Origin: Gammaproteobacteria bacterium
GTDB taxonomy: Bacteria > Pseudomonadota > Gammaproteobacteria > Chromatiales > Chromatiaceae
Reading direction: 5' to 3'
NCBI GenBank assembly: GCA_024277555.1
Contig: JAJRUY010000097.1
Coordinates: forward strand, 1 to 12,196
Length of the DNA: 12,196 nt
A program made the translations under genes and the position numbers. Shown piece by piece: positions 1-7,277 of this stretch (the stretch's first letter is position 1; every line of letters starts with the position of its first letter). The notes below the pieces were generated by a model that worked only from the letters and a program-made list of their open reading frames with translations, was not told where the DNA came from and searched no databases.

Positions 1-1
1 A

Positions 2-34
2 GACTCCACCCCGCCATCATGGGGTGGTGGAGTC
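2..34 (+). promoter_or_regulatory. Intercistronic hairpin upstream of cbbQ
   Basis: An inverted repeat pairs GACTCCACC (2-10) with GGTGGAGTC (26-34). The pairing can continue inward to CC and GG around a small bulge. No T-run follows, so it is not a standard intrinsic terminator. It probably lies downstream of a RubisCO gene outside the window. A hairpin there would fit mRNA 3'-end stabilisation, or reduced expression of cbbQO relative to RubisCO. The structure is seen; its role is inferred. Confidence 0.55.
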
Positions 35-42
35 CTCATCAC

Positions 43-69
43 AGAGGGGAGTGCGACCCACTCTCCTCT
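43..69 (+). promoter_or_regulatory. Second intercistronic hairpin upstream of cbbQ
   Basis: AGAGGGGAGTG (43-53) pairs with CACTCTCCTCT (59-69) over 11 positions, ten Watson-Crick and one G-U, with a 5-nt loop. It lies 8 nt after the first hairpin and 43 nt before the cbbQ start, and no T-run follows. Two stable stems in series before an activase gene suggest a processing, stabilising or attenuating element. Confidence 0.55.
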
Positions 70-72
70 CTA

Positions 73-90
73 ATGAGAATTATGAGAATT
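73..90 (+). repeat. 9-bp tandem duplication in the cbbQ leader
   Basis: ATGAGAATT occurs twice head to tail (73-81 and 82-90), between the second hairpin and the cbbQ ribosome binding site. It could be a slippage duplication or a binding site. No function is apparent. Confidence 0.5.
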
Positions 91-112
91 GATCTGTAGC
101 GAGGGCAATGCG

Positions 113-916
113 ATGACTGACAAACAGCAGTACCTGATCAAGGAAGAACCTTTTTACCAAACCACCGAAAATGAGGTGGCGCTCTATGAATCCGCCTATA
201 ACTGCCGCCTGCCAATCATGGTCAAAGGACCGACAGGCTGTGGAAAATCACGTTTCATCGAATATATGGCGTGGAAGCTGCAAAAGCCGCTGATCACCGT
301 CGCCTGTAACGAGGACATGACCGCCGCCGATCTGGTGGGGCGCTTCCTGCTTGACGAGAAGGGCACCCGCTGGCAAGACGGCCCGCTGACCGTGGCGGCA
401 CGCATCGGCGCCATCTGCTACCTGGATGAAGTGGTCGAAGCGCGTCAGGACACCACGGTGGTGATCCATCCACTCACCGACCACCGCCGCGTACTGCCGC
501 TGGACAAGAAGGGCGAACTGCTGGAGGCGCATCCTGATTTTCAGCTGGTTATCTCTTACAACCCCGGTTACCAGAGCCTGATGAAAGATCTGAAGCAGTC
601 CACCAAACAGCGCTTTACCGCACTGGACTTCGACTATCCGGAGAAGGCCGACGAGTCACGCATCGTCAGCCATGAAGGGAGGGTGGACACGGCGCTGGCG
701 GAGCATCTGGTGGACATTGCCCACCGCGCCCGCAATCTCAAGGGTCACGGCCTGGATGAGGGAATCTCCACCCGGCTGCTGGTCTATGCGGCGCAGCTGA
801 TTAACGACGGTATCGAGCCAGTGGAGGCTTGCAAAATGGCGCTGGTGCGTCCGCTTACCGACGATGCCGACATCCGTGCCACCCTGGACGCAGCTGTCGA
901 GATGATCCTCGCCTGA
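113..916 (+). CDS. cbbQ: RubisCO activase motor subunit CbbQ (MoxR-type AAA+ ATPase)
   Basis: CbbQ is the hexameric AAA+ motor that works with CbbO to remove inhibitory sugar phosphates from RubisCO in chemoautotrophs, in the cytoplasm or carboxysome. The 267-residue protein has a Walker A motif, GPTGCGKS, at residues 39-46 and a Walker B motif with D105-E106 (CYLDEV). The C-terminal third, with its STRLLVYAAQLI segment, fits the CbbQ C-terminal domain. The length is normal for the family. I chose the ATG at 113 because GAGGG (101-105) sits 7 nt upstream; an in-frame TTG at 89 would add eight atypical residues. cbbO starts 26 nt after the stop, so the two genes should be co-transcribed. The alternative NorQ or GvpN identities are less likely, given the CbbO partner and adjacent CbbR. 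Whether it serves form I or form II RubisCO cannot be told here. Confidence 0.93.
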   Translation: MTDKQQYLIKEEPFYQTTENEVALYESAYNCRLPIMVKGPTGCGKSRFIEYMAWKLQKPLITVACNEDMTAADLVGRFLLDEKGTRWQDGPLTVAARIGAICYLDEVVEARQDTTVVIHPLTDHRRVLPLDKKGELLEAHPDFQLVISYNPGYQSLMKDLKQSTKQRFTALDFDYPEKADESRIVSHEGRVDTALAEHLVDIAHRARNLKGHGLDEGISTRLLVYAAQLINDGIEPVEACKMALVRPLTDDADIRATLDAAVEMILA

Positions 917-942
917 CACACCAAGCACTACAGAGGTGCGCC

Positions 943-3162
943 ATGAATCCGGAAATTCAAGCCTGGCGGGATCGGCTCCAGTGTAGCGTCCGCAAAATCG
1001 ATGACATCTTTGAAGATGCCCTGAATCAGGCCAGGGAGCAACTTTCACCAGAGGGGCTGGACGCCTGGCTGGAAAATGCCGACCGCGTCTGCAGCCTGGG
1101 GCGCGGCACCGAACTGGTGCTGATTTTCCTCGATGAGATCCCGGAGGTAGTGCGTCATAGTGACGAGGCGATTATCCCCGAGGTAGCCTCCACTTGCGCG
1201 CTGCTTTCCGAATATGCCTGCGGCAAGGCAATCAATCCATTTCTTGCCACCCTGCCCGCAGTAGCGCGCCGCCTGGGTAGCGCCGAGCTGCTACGGGGAT
1301 GGCTACGGATGATGGAACGGATGGCGAAAGAGGCAAAGGAAGGCGCCCAGCTGCTGGCCGAGCGCGCTCCCTATTTATTCAACCAGCTCAGCATGGCCGG
1401 GGTGGAGAACTGGATCGAGTACGGCGTTCGTGTCTACCGCGACCACCCCCACCGTTTGCCCGATTATTTCAGCCTGCAAAGTGCCGACGCCAAGGCGATG
1501 CTGGTCAAAGAGCGCAACGGCACCCTGTTCATGGATTATGAGCGACAGCTGCGCCTGTTCGAGCGCGCCCTGTGGGATCTGGAAACCGATTTCTGCCCCT
1601 ACTCGGAGGCGTTCGATTCCCTGCGCAAGCCACGCCCCCACCTGGATCGGCTGGGAATCCATCTGCCGGATGTCTATGAAGACCTGGGGCCGGTCAAAGG
1701 TATCGACCGTTATCGGGCGATGATCGCCCATATGATGGCGCACAAGATCTGGTCACAGCCTTATCTGGCCGACAATTTCAGTACCTTTCAGCATATCTGC
1801 ATCGAGGTATTCGAGGATGCACGGGTCGAGCATCTGGCGATGCAACAATATCCAGGGCTGCGGCGGCTGTGGTTATCGATGCACCCGCAACCCAAACCGG
1901 GAGCCTGTCCCGAGGGGTGGTCATGCATTCGCCACAAGCTGGCAATGCTCTCCTACGCCCTGCTCAATCCCGATCACAACTACAGCGACCAAAAGCTGCT
2001 GGAATACACGGCAAAATTCCACGCCGCCATTGAAGAAGACCCTTACGATGCGTCACTCAGTACCGAACTGGGGGTACACTGGCTCAAGGACAACTACGAG
2101 CATAATTTCCGCAAGCAGAAGGTTTGGTTCGAGGATACCGAGGTCAGTTATCGCGACGACAACCGCTATCTGTGGATATTCCTCGAGGATGTGGAGGACG
2201 AGGATGATTTCCATTCCGACCACGGTGCAGCCGACCGTGGCAAGGGAGCCGATGAAGACGACCTGCTGCCACCACAGCACTACCCTGAGTGGGATCAATC
2301 GGTACAGAACTATCGTCCCGATTGGGTAACCGTCTACGAGGCAATTCAGCCACCAGGCAACGCCAGCCATATCGACCGGCTGCTGGAAAAACACAAGCGC
2401 CTGGCAAAACAATTGAAACAGATCGTCGATCTGCTCAAACCACAGCAGCGCCGCCGTGTACGCTATCAGGAAGAAGGAGACGAGCTGGATCTGGATGTGG
2501 CGATTCGCGCCGCCATCGACTACCGCATCGGCTCCACGCCCGATACCCGCATCCATCAGAGTCACGTCAAAGATGGTCGCGACATCGCCGTGCTGCTGCT
2601 GCTTGATCTCTCGGAGTCGATCAACGATGTACCCCAGGGTGCCGATTCCACCATCCTGCAACTAAGCCAGGAGGCAGTCTCACTACTGGCCACTGCGGTA
2701 GAGGCACTCGGCGACCCCTTCGCCATATCCGGCTTTTCTTCCAATACCCGCCATGAGGTGCGTTACGCTCACTTCAAAGGCTTCAATGAACGCTGGGGTG
2801 ATGAACCCAAAGGACGTCTGGCGGCAATGGAAGCAGGCCATTCCACACGCATGGGCGCGGCCCTGCGCCACGCCGGGCGCTATCTGGAAAACCGCCGCGA
2901 GGAGAAGCGACTGCTGCTGGTGCTTACCGACGGCGAACCCCATGACATTGATGTACAGGATCCAAAGTATCTGCAGGAAGATACCCATGTGGCAGTGAAC
3001 GAGCTATCCAGCAAGGGGATAACCACCTACTGCATCAGCCTCGATCCCCATGCCGACGACTATGTGGCTGACATCTTTGGGCGCAATAATTACACCGTCA
3101 TCGACCGGGTGGAACGGTTGCCGGAAAAACTGCCAAAGCTGTTTATGTCGCTGACCAAATAA
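943..3162 (+). CDS. cbbO: RubisCO activase adaptor CbbO (C-terminal vWA domain)
   Basis: CbbO is the adaptor that binds the CbbQ hexamer and recruits inhibited RubisCO through its von Willebrand factor A domain. The protein has 739 residues. The long N-terminal part is mostly helical and is specific to CbbO/NorD-type proteins. A strongly acidic linker follows at about residues 414-444 (EDVEDEDDF and ADEDDLLPP). The C-terminal vWA domain has a complete metal-ion-dependent adhesion site: D555-x-S557-x-S559, T635 in HSTRMGAAL, and D663 in LTDGEP. In studied CbbO proteins this site is needed for activase function. I chose the ATG at 943, preceded by AGAGG at 932-936; a longer frame upstream would run back into cbbQ. 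NorD is the closest relative, but the linkage to cbbQ and cbbR supports CbbO. Confidence 0.92.
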   Translation: MNPEIQAWRDRLQCSVRKIDDIFEDALNQAREQLSPEGLDAWLENADRVCSLGRGTELVLIFLDEIPEVVRHSDEAIIPEVASTCALLSEYACGKAINPFLATLPAVARRLGSAELLRGWLRMMERMAKEAKEGAQLLAERAPYLFNQLSMAGVENWIEYGVRVYRDHPHRLPDYFSLQSADAKAMLVKERNGTLFMDYERQLRLFERALWDLETDFCPYSEAFDSLRKPRPHLDRLGIHLPDVYEDLGPVKGIDRYRAMIAHMMAHKIWSQPYLADNFSTFQHICIEVFEDARVEHLAMQQYPGLRRLWLSMHPQPKPGACPEGWSCIRHKLAMLSYALLNPDHNYSDQKLLEYTAKFHAAIEEDPYDASLSTELGVHWLKDNYEHNFRKQKVWFEDTEVSYRDDNRYLWIFLEDVEDEDDFHSDHGAADRGKGADEDDLLPPQHYPEWDQSVQNYRPDWVTVYEAIQPPGNASHIDRLLEKHKRLAKQLKQIVDLLKPQQRRRVRYQEEGDELDLDVAIRAAIDYRIGSTPDTRIHQSHVKDGRDIAVLLLLDLSESINDVPQGADSTILQLSQEAVSLLATAVEALGDPFAISGFSSNTRHEVRYAHFKGFNERWGDEPKGRLAAMEAGHSTRMGAALRHAGRYLENRREEKRLLLVLTDGEPHDIDVQDPKYLQEDTHVAVNELSSKGITTYCISLDPHADDYVADIFGRNNYTVIDRVERLPEKLPKLFMSLTK

Positions 3163-3180
3163 TCCGGGCATCACCGGATT
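3161..3180 (+). promoter_or_regulatory. Hairpin at the cbbO stop codon
   Basis: AATCCGG (3161-3167) and CCGGATT (3174-3180) form a 7-bp stem with a 6-nt loop, beginning inside the cbbO stop codon. CTGGGGATAC follows rather than a T-run. It may therefore be a 3'-end stabiliser or weak terminator separating cbbQO from cbbR. Confidence 0.4.
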
Positions 3181-3197
3181 CTGGGGATACATGTAGA

Positions 3198-3226
3198 TTG
3201 GCCTGCGCCGCAATGGTATCGATATT
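3198..3226 (+). promoter_or_regulatory. Candidate cbbR promoter
   Basis: TTGGCC (3198-3203) and GATATT (3221-3226) each match four of six bases of the sigma-70 -35 and -10 consensus and are 17 bp apart. They lie in the 91-bp spacer between cbbO and cbbR. This is a modest match, and read-through from cbbQO is equally possible. Confidence 0.3.
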
Positions 3227-3239
3227 TCGTATAGCCATG

Positions 3240-3255
3240 ATAGACTATTGTCTAT
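3240..3255. promoter_or_regulatory. Palindrome overlapping the cbbR start codon
   Basis: ATAGAC and GTCTAT flank TATT, a perfect 6-bp dyad that includes the first two bases of the ATG at 3254. A shorter dyad with the same TATT centre, CGA-TATT-TCG (3220-3229), lies 23 bp upstream centre to centre. LysR regulators usually repress themselves from paired sites, so this could be a CbbR operator. The even symmetry does not fit the usual T-N11-A box, so the assignment is tentative. Confidence 0.35.
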
Positions 3256-4186
3256 GATAAGGTTTTCTTCCGACGCCCTCGCCCGCACCACCACCCTGCG
3301 CCAGCTGCAAATCCTGGTGGCCGTGGCTCATCACGGGGGATACACCCGTGCCGCCGAGGTTCTGCACCTCACCCAGCCCACGGTTTCCATGCAGATCAAA
3401 AAACTCAGTGATCACATTGGCCTGCCACTGTTTGAGCAACGGGGGAGAAAACTGCAGTTGACCAGCGCGGGGAAAAAAACCCTGGATGCCTCCCGAGATA
3501 TTCTGAATCGACTGGAGTTGCTTGGCGGCGAGATTTCCTCTCTCACCGGGGAAATGAAAGGCGAACTGCGCATTGCCGTGGTGACCACCGCCAAGTATTT
3601 CATGCCCCACCTGCTGGGCGCGTTCATACAGCGCTATCCGGATGTACAGCCCCGCCTGTTCGTCACCAATCGGGAAAAGATACTACAGCGACTACAGGAA
3701 AACGAGGACGACCTGCTGATCATGGGTCGGGCTCCCAAAGGACTGGAAGTGGAAGCGATGCCTTTCCTGGACAATGATCTGGTGGTCATCGCCCCACCCA
3801 AGCACCGGCTGGCGAAAAAACGCGCCATTCCCCTCGAACAGCTGCTCAAGGAACGCTTCTTGCTGCGCGAGCGCGGATCAGGAACCAGGCTGGCTACAGA
3901 TGAACTGTTTTCCAAGTGGGGGCTGAGCCTGGAACCCTATATGGAGCTGGGCAGCATCGAGGCGATCAAGCAGGCGGTCATGGCCGACCTGGGCATATCC
4001 GTCATGTCCCAGCACAATCTGCGTCTGGAGCTGGATGGCAAAAAAATATGCATGCTGAACGTAAAAGGTTTTCCCCTGCATCGGCACTGGTTTGCAGTAC
4101 ACGCATCAGATCGCAAACCAAGCTTCGTGAGCCAGGCTTTTCTCGATTTTATCCGCGATGAAGGAAGTGCAGTATTGCATGAGTGA
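3254..4186 (+). CDS. cbbR: LysR-type regulator, probable CbbR
   Basis: This is a 310-residue LysR-family transcription factor. An N-terminal winged helix-turn-helix (about residues 15-75) contains AAEVLHLTQPTVSMQIKKL, followed by the LFEQRGRKLQLTSAGK wing. The rest is a periplasmic-binding-protein-like effector domain. CbbR activates Calvin-cycle operons in response to metabolites such as RuBP or NADPH. The call rests on sequence style and on position directly after cbbQO; many CbbR genes are instead divergent from RubisCO. The start is uncertain: ATG 3254 is preferred over TTG 3248, but neither has a clear Shine-Dalgarno sequence, and both lie inside the dyad at 3240-3255. The stop overlaps the start of the next gene by 8 bp, so the two are probably coupled. 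Another LysR role is possible. Confidence 0.8.
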   Translation: MIRFSSDALARTTTLRQLQILVAVAHHGGYTRAAEVLHLTQPTVSMQIKKLSDHIGLPLFEQRGRKLQLTSAGKKTLDASRDILNRLELLGGEISSLTGEMKGELRIAVVTTAKYFMPHLLGAFIQRYPDVQPRLFVTNREKILQRLQENEDDLLIMGRAPKGLEVEAMPFLDNDLVVIAPPKHRLAKKRAIPLEQLLKERFLLRERGSGTRLATDELFSKWGLSLEPYMELGSIEAIKQAVMADLGISVMSQHNLRLELDGKKICMLNVKGFPLHRHWFAVHASDRKPSFVSQAFLDFIRDEGSAVLHE

Positions 4187-4985
4187 CGGAATCATCGACA
4201 GCCATTGTCACCTGGACAACCCCGCCTTCGACGGGGACAGGCAACAGGTACTCGACCGCGCCCGATCTGCCGGCGTACGCGGCTTTGTCATTCCAGGCAC
4301 CACACAGGAAAGCTGGCAGAAGATTCTGGATCTCGCCCTACTGCACGATGATATCCATCCCGCACTGGGCCTGCATCCCTATTTCTGCGGGGAATACGCA
4401 CCCGGCCAGATCGAGCAGCTCCAGACCCTGGCGGAAGCGGCTCATCCCGTGGCCATTGGAGAAATCGGCCTGGATTATTATCGCGGGAAGGGAAATCAGG
4501 AACTGCAGCTACAACTCTTCGAGCTGCAGTTACAAATGGCGCAGAATCTTGGGCTGCCCGTCATCCTGCACACGCGCAAGGCTCATGACCAGGTATTGGA
4601 TCTGCTGAAAAAACATTCCCTGAAAGGCGGCATCAGTCACGCCTTCAATGGCAGTTGGCAACAGGCCCGGCAATACATGAATCTGGGCTTCTGCCTGGGA
4701 TTTGGCGGCATGCTCACCCATGAGCGTTCCAGCAGATTACGCACACTGGCCAAAGCAATTCCCCTGGAATATCTGGTGCTGGAAACCGATGCACCAGATA
4801 TGCCGGGCGCTGCCCACCAGTATCAGCGCAACAGCCCGGAATACCTTCCTGAAGTGCTGGACACATTAATCGGAATTCGCCAGGAAGACAGGCAAAATAT
4901 TGCTGCCACCACGACAGCAAACGTCAAGCGAGCGCTTGCCTTGCCAGATAAAACTCCGCCAGCTGCAGATCAGACGGACGGGTGA
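4179..4985 (+). CDS. TatD-family metal-dependent hydrolase (YjjV-like)
   Basis: TatD-family proteins are cytoplasmic TIM-barrel phosphoesterases, several with 3'-5' exonuclease activity and proposed roles in DNA repair. The 268-residue protein has all expected metal and catalytic positions: H9 and H11 in SHCHLD, E95 in GEIGLD, H131 in ILHTR, H154 in SHAF and D204 in LETDAPDMP. The AHDQVL and LETDAPDMP stretches resemble E. coli YjjV more than YcfH. ATG 4179 has AAGGAAG at 4161-4167 and overlaps the cbbR stop; an in-frame ATG at 4158 would add seven unneeded residues. The family normally ends near NVKRALALP, so the last dozen or so residues are an extra tail, encoded where the gene overlaps ispD on the other strand. 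A functional link with CbbR is not evident. Confidence 0.88.
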   Translation: MSDGIIDSHCHLDNPAFDGDRQQVLDRARSAGVRGFVIPGTTQESWQKILDLALLHDDIHPALGLHPYFCGEYAPGQIEQLQTLAEAAHPVAIGEIGLDYYRGKGNQELQLQLFELQLQMAQNLGLPVILHTRKAHDQVLDLLKKHSLKGGISHAFNGSWQQARQYMNLGFCLGFGGMLTHERSSRLRTLAKAIPLEYLVLETDAPDMPGAAHQYQRNSPEYLPEVLDTLIGIRQEDRQNIAATTTANVKRALALPDKTPPAADQTDG

Positions 4986-5616
4986 TTTTGATATTGCTGG
5001 CAGATCCTTCGAGCATCTGGGGGAAATGCCCAGCCCACTCCATGGCGCTGGCCTCATCGGTAACCACCACCCCGGCAGCCAGAGCATTTTTCAAAGCCCC
5101 GTGCAACAATCCCAAACGAAACATCTGTGGCGTTTGCGCATACCAGAGTCTGTTTCGATCTATGGTTGCAGTAACACGCGCATGGCTGTCAGTGCGTTTC
5201 ATGGTGTCGTGTACCGGCACACCCAACAGCCCACCTGTTCCCTGATCCGCCAGCTGCATCAGCCGGGAAAGATCCTGCTCCAGAACACAAGGGCGTGCGG
5301 CATCATGCACCAGCACCCAGTCATCCTCCGGAACATGCTGCAACAATGATCGCAGGGCGTTCAGCACCGAATGACTGCGCTCTTCACCACCAGTTACAGA
5401 CTCTACCCGAGGATCTTCCGCGCTAGTGGTAGTCGGCCAGATATCATCTTCTACAGCCAGTGCCACAGTTGCAGATTCAATACCCGGATGGTTCAGCAGC
5501 GCCTGGATACTCCAGTCGATGACCATTTTTCCACACAGGGACAGGTATTGTTTGGGGACATCCACCCCCATGCGCTTGCCGATCCCGGCTGCAGGAATCA
5601 CAGCATGGAAGCTCAT
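4924..5616 (-). CDS. ispD: 2-C-methyl-D-erythritol 4-phosphate cytidylyltransferase IspD
   Basis: IspD joins MEP and CTP to make CDP-ME in the non-mevalonate isoprenoid pathway. The 230-residue protein has the nucleotide-binding motif PAAGIGKRM (8-16) with R15, then PKQY with K22. These correspond to the catalytic R20 and K27 of E. coli. VLVHDAARPCV, VTDEASAMEW and the C-terminal ITRPSDLQLAEFYLA are also typical. The start overlaps the ftsB stop by 4 bp, which suggests translational coupling. The 3' end overlaps the convergent hydrolase gene by 62 bp. Because the overlapped IspD residues are conserved in the family, this end is the constrained one. The nearby CTP synthase gene supplies its co-substrate. 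The ispF gene that often follows ispD is absent here. Confidence 0.96.
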   Translation of the reverse strand: MSFHAVIPAAGIGKRMGVDVPKQYLSLCGKMVIDWSIQALLNHPGIESATVALAVEDDIWPTTTSAEDPRVESVTGGEERSHSVLNALRSLLQHVPEDDWVLVHDAARPCVLEQDLSRLMQLADQGTGGLLGVPVHDTMKRTDSHARVTATIDRNRLWYAQTPQMFRLGLLHGALKNALAAGVVVTDEASAMEWAGHFPQMLEGSASNIKITRPSDLQLAEFYLARQALA

Positions 5617-5921
5617 GGGTTGGATCGGGGTTGAGGCTCAGACTCAATAACCTGATAAAAGGTCTCGCCTTCGCGGATCATGCCCAGATCAGAGCGCGCC
5701 CGGGCTTCCACGGCTTCCAGCCCGGTTTTCAGGCTCTCCACTTCCGCCCGCAGGCGCACATTGCGCTCTTTCATCTGCACCAGTTGCAGCTGCTGGGTCT
5801 CGATTTGCTGCTGCAATCGAAACACTTCTGCGAGGCTGCCCTGCCCCACCCAAAGGCGATACTGGAGCACAAAAAACATGACCAGCAGCACAATCAACAG
5901 CAGACGGAAATACCAGGACAT
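5613..5921 (-). CDS. ftsB: Cell division protein FtsB
   Basis: FtsB is a small bitopic membrane protein that forms the FtsQ-FtsB-FtsL complex of the divisome and helps activate septal peptidoglycan synthesis. The 102-residue protein has one transmembrane helix near residues 4-20, the conserved QYRLW motif just outside the membrane, and a coiled coil at about residues 30-72. A polar tail ends in PQPRSNP. The length is normal. The ATG shares one base with the eno TGA stop (TGATG), and its own stop overlaps the ispD start by 4 bp, so expression is probably coupled on both sides. The eno-ftsB-ispD order is characteristic of gammaproteobacteria. Confidence 0.95.
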   Translation of the reverse strand: MSWYFRLLLIVLLVMFFVLQYRLWVGQGSLAEVFRLQQQIETQQLQLVQMKERNVRLRAEVESLKTGLEAVEARARSDLGMIREGETFYQVIESEPQPRSNP

Positions 5922-7198
5922 CAGGCCAGGGGGAAGGCTCCCCTTCCGGCATAGACAGCTGCATCGCCCAGCTGGTCTTCAATGCGCATCAACTGGTTGT
6001 ATTTGGCCACCCTGTCTGAGCGGGAAAGAGATCCGGTTTTGATCTGCCCGGTGTTGGTGGCAACCGCCAGATCGGCAATGGTGGTGTCTTCCGTCTCTCC
6101 GGAACGATGGGAAATCACCGCAGAGTAACCCGCCTGCTTCGCCATTTCTATTGCCTGCAGGGTTTCCGTAAGCGTACCGATCTGGTTGAACTTGATGAGA
6201 ATGGAATTGGCCACTCCCATCTCGATGCCCTTCTTCAGGATGGCAGTATTGGTAACAAACAGGTCATCGCCAACCAGCTGCACCTTGTCTCCCAGTATTT
6301 CGGTATGCAGCTTCCAGCCTTCCCAGTCACTCTCGTCCATGCCATCTTCAATGGAGAGGATGGGGTACTGGCGCACCCAGTCAGCCAGATATTCGGAAAA
6401 CCCGGCAGAATCAAAGCTGCGGTTTTCGGATGCAAGATGATATTTACCATCTTTGTAAAACTCGGAACTTGCGGCATCCAGGCCCAGATAGATATCCTCC
6501 CCGGCCTTGTACCCTGCTTTCCCGATCGCCTCAAGAATAACTTCTATAGCTTCTTCATTGGAGCTGAGGTTCGGGGCAAAACCGCCTTCATCACCAACAG
6601 TGGTGGCCAGCCCACGCTTGGCCAGCACGGACTGAAGCGCATGGAATATCTCTGCGCCATAGCGCACGGCTTCACGAATGCTCGGCGCACCGACAGGCAG
6701 AATCATGAATTCCTGCAGATCCACACTGTTGTCGGCATGGGCGCCGCCATTGATGATATTCATCATCGGCACCGGCAGGCGGAATTCATCGTTGCCAAGG
6801 TATTCGTACAGCGGCTGCTCATTCTCCTGGGCCGCGGCATGGGCCGCCGCCAGAGATACAGCCAGAATGGCATTGGCGCCAAGTTTCGATTTGTTCTCGG
6901 TGCCGTCGAGTTCGATCATGCGCTGATCCAGGGCGGCCTGATCTCCCGCGTCCATGCCATCGACAGCATCCCGGATGAGGGTATTCACGTTTTCCACTGC
7001 CTTGCGTACGCCCTTGCCACCATAACGGCTGGCATCGCCATCACGCAGTTCCAGGGCTTCGCGGGAGCCGGTGGAAGCACCCGAAGGTGCAACTGCGCGC
7101 CCCATAGCGCCATCTGCGGTGTACACATCTGCTTCTATGGTGGGATTGCCGCGGGAATCCAGAATCTCCCGTGCCCTTATGCTGATAATTTCCGACAT
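5921..7198 (-). CDS. eno: Enolase
   Basis: Enolase interconverts 2-phosphoglycerate and phosphoenolpyruvate in the cytoplasm and is often part of the RNA degradosome. The 425-residue protein carries the enolase signature ILIKFNQIGTLTET, with catalytic K336, and the proton-transfer residue E204 in GDEGGFAP. GGAHADNSVDLQEFM and the SHRSGETEDTTIADLAV segment are also present. GGAG lies 8 nt before the ATG. In an autotroph the enzyme would run mainly toward PEP for biosynthesis, and PEP is a substrate of KdsA, encoded just upstream. A 79-bp gap separates it from kdsA, so an internal promoter is possible, though I see no convincing one. Confidence 0.98.
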   Translation of the reverse strand: MSEIISIRAREILDSRGNPTIEADVYTADGAMGRAVAPSGASTGSREALELRDGDASRYGGKGVRKAVENVNTLIRDAVDGMDAGDQAALDQRMIELDGTENKSKLGANAILAVSLAAAHAAAQENEQPLYEYLGNDEFRLPVPMMNIINGGAHADNSVDLQEFMILPVGAPSIREAVRYGAEIFHALQSVLAKRGLATTVGDEGGFAPNLSSNEEAIEVILEAIGKAGYKAGEDIYLGLDAASSEFYKDGKYHLASENRSFDSAGFSEYLADWVRQYPILSIEDGMDESDWEGWKLHTEILGDKVQLVGDDLFVTNTAILKKGIEMGVANSILIKFNQIGTLTETLQAIEMAKQAGYSAVISHRSGETEDTTIADLAVATNTGQIKTGSLSRSDRVAKYNQLMRIEDQLGDAAVYAGRGAFPLA

Positions 7199-7277
7199 CT
7201 TGTCGTCTCCACAATTTTGTTACTGAATTCTGCCAGTATGTTCTGCGCCAATGTCAGGAACATGACGGCCCGTGCTT

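Noticed and set aside
89..103. FNR half-site TTGAT before cbbQ
   Set aside because: The second half (AGCGA) matches ATCAA at only one position.
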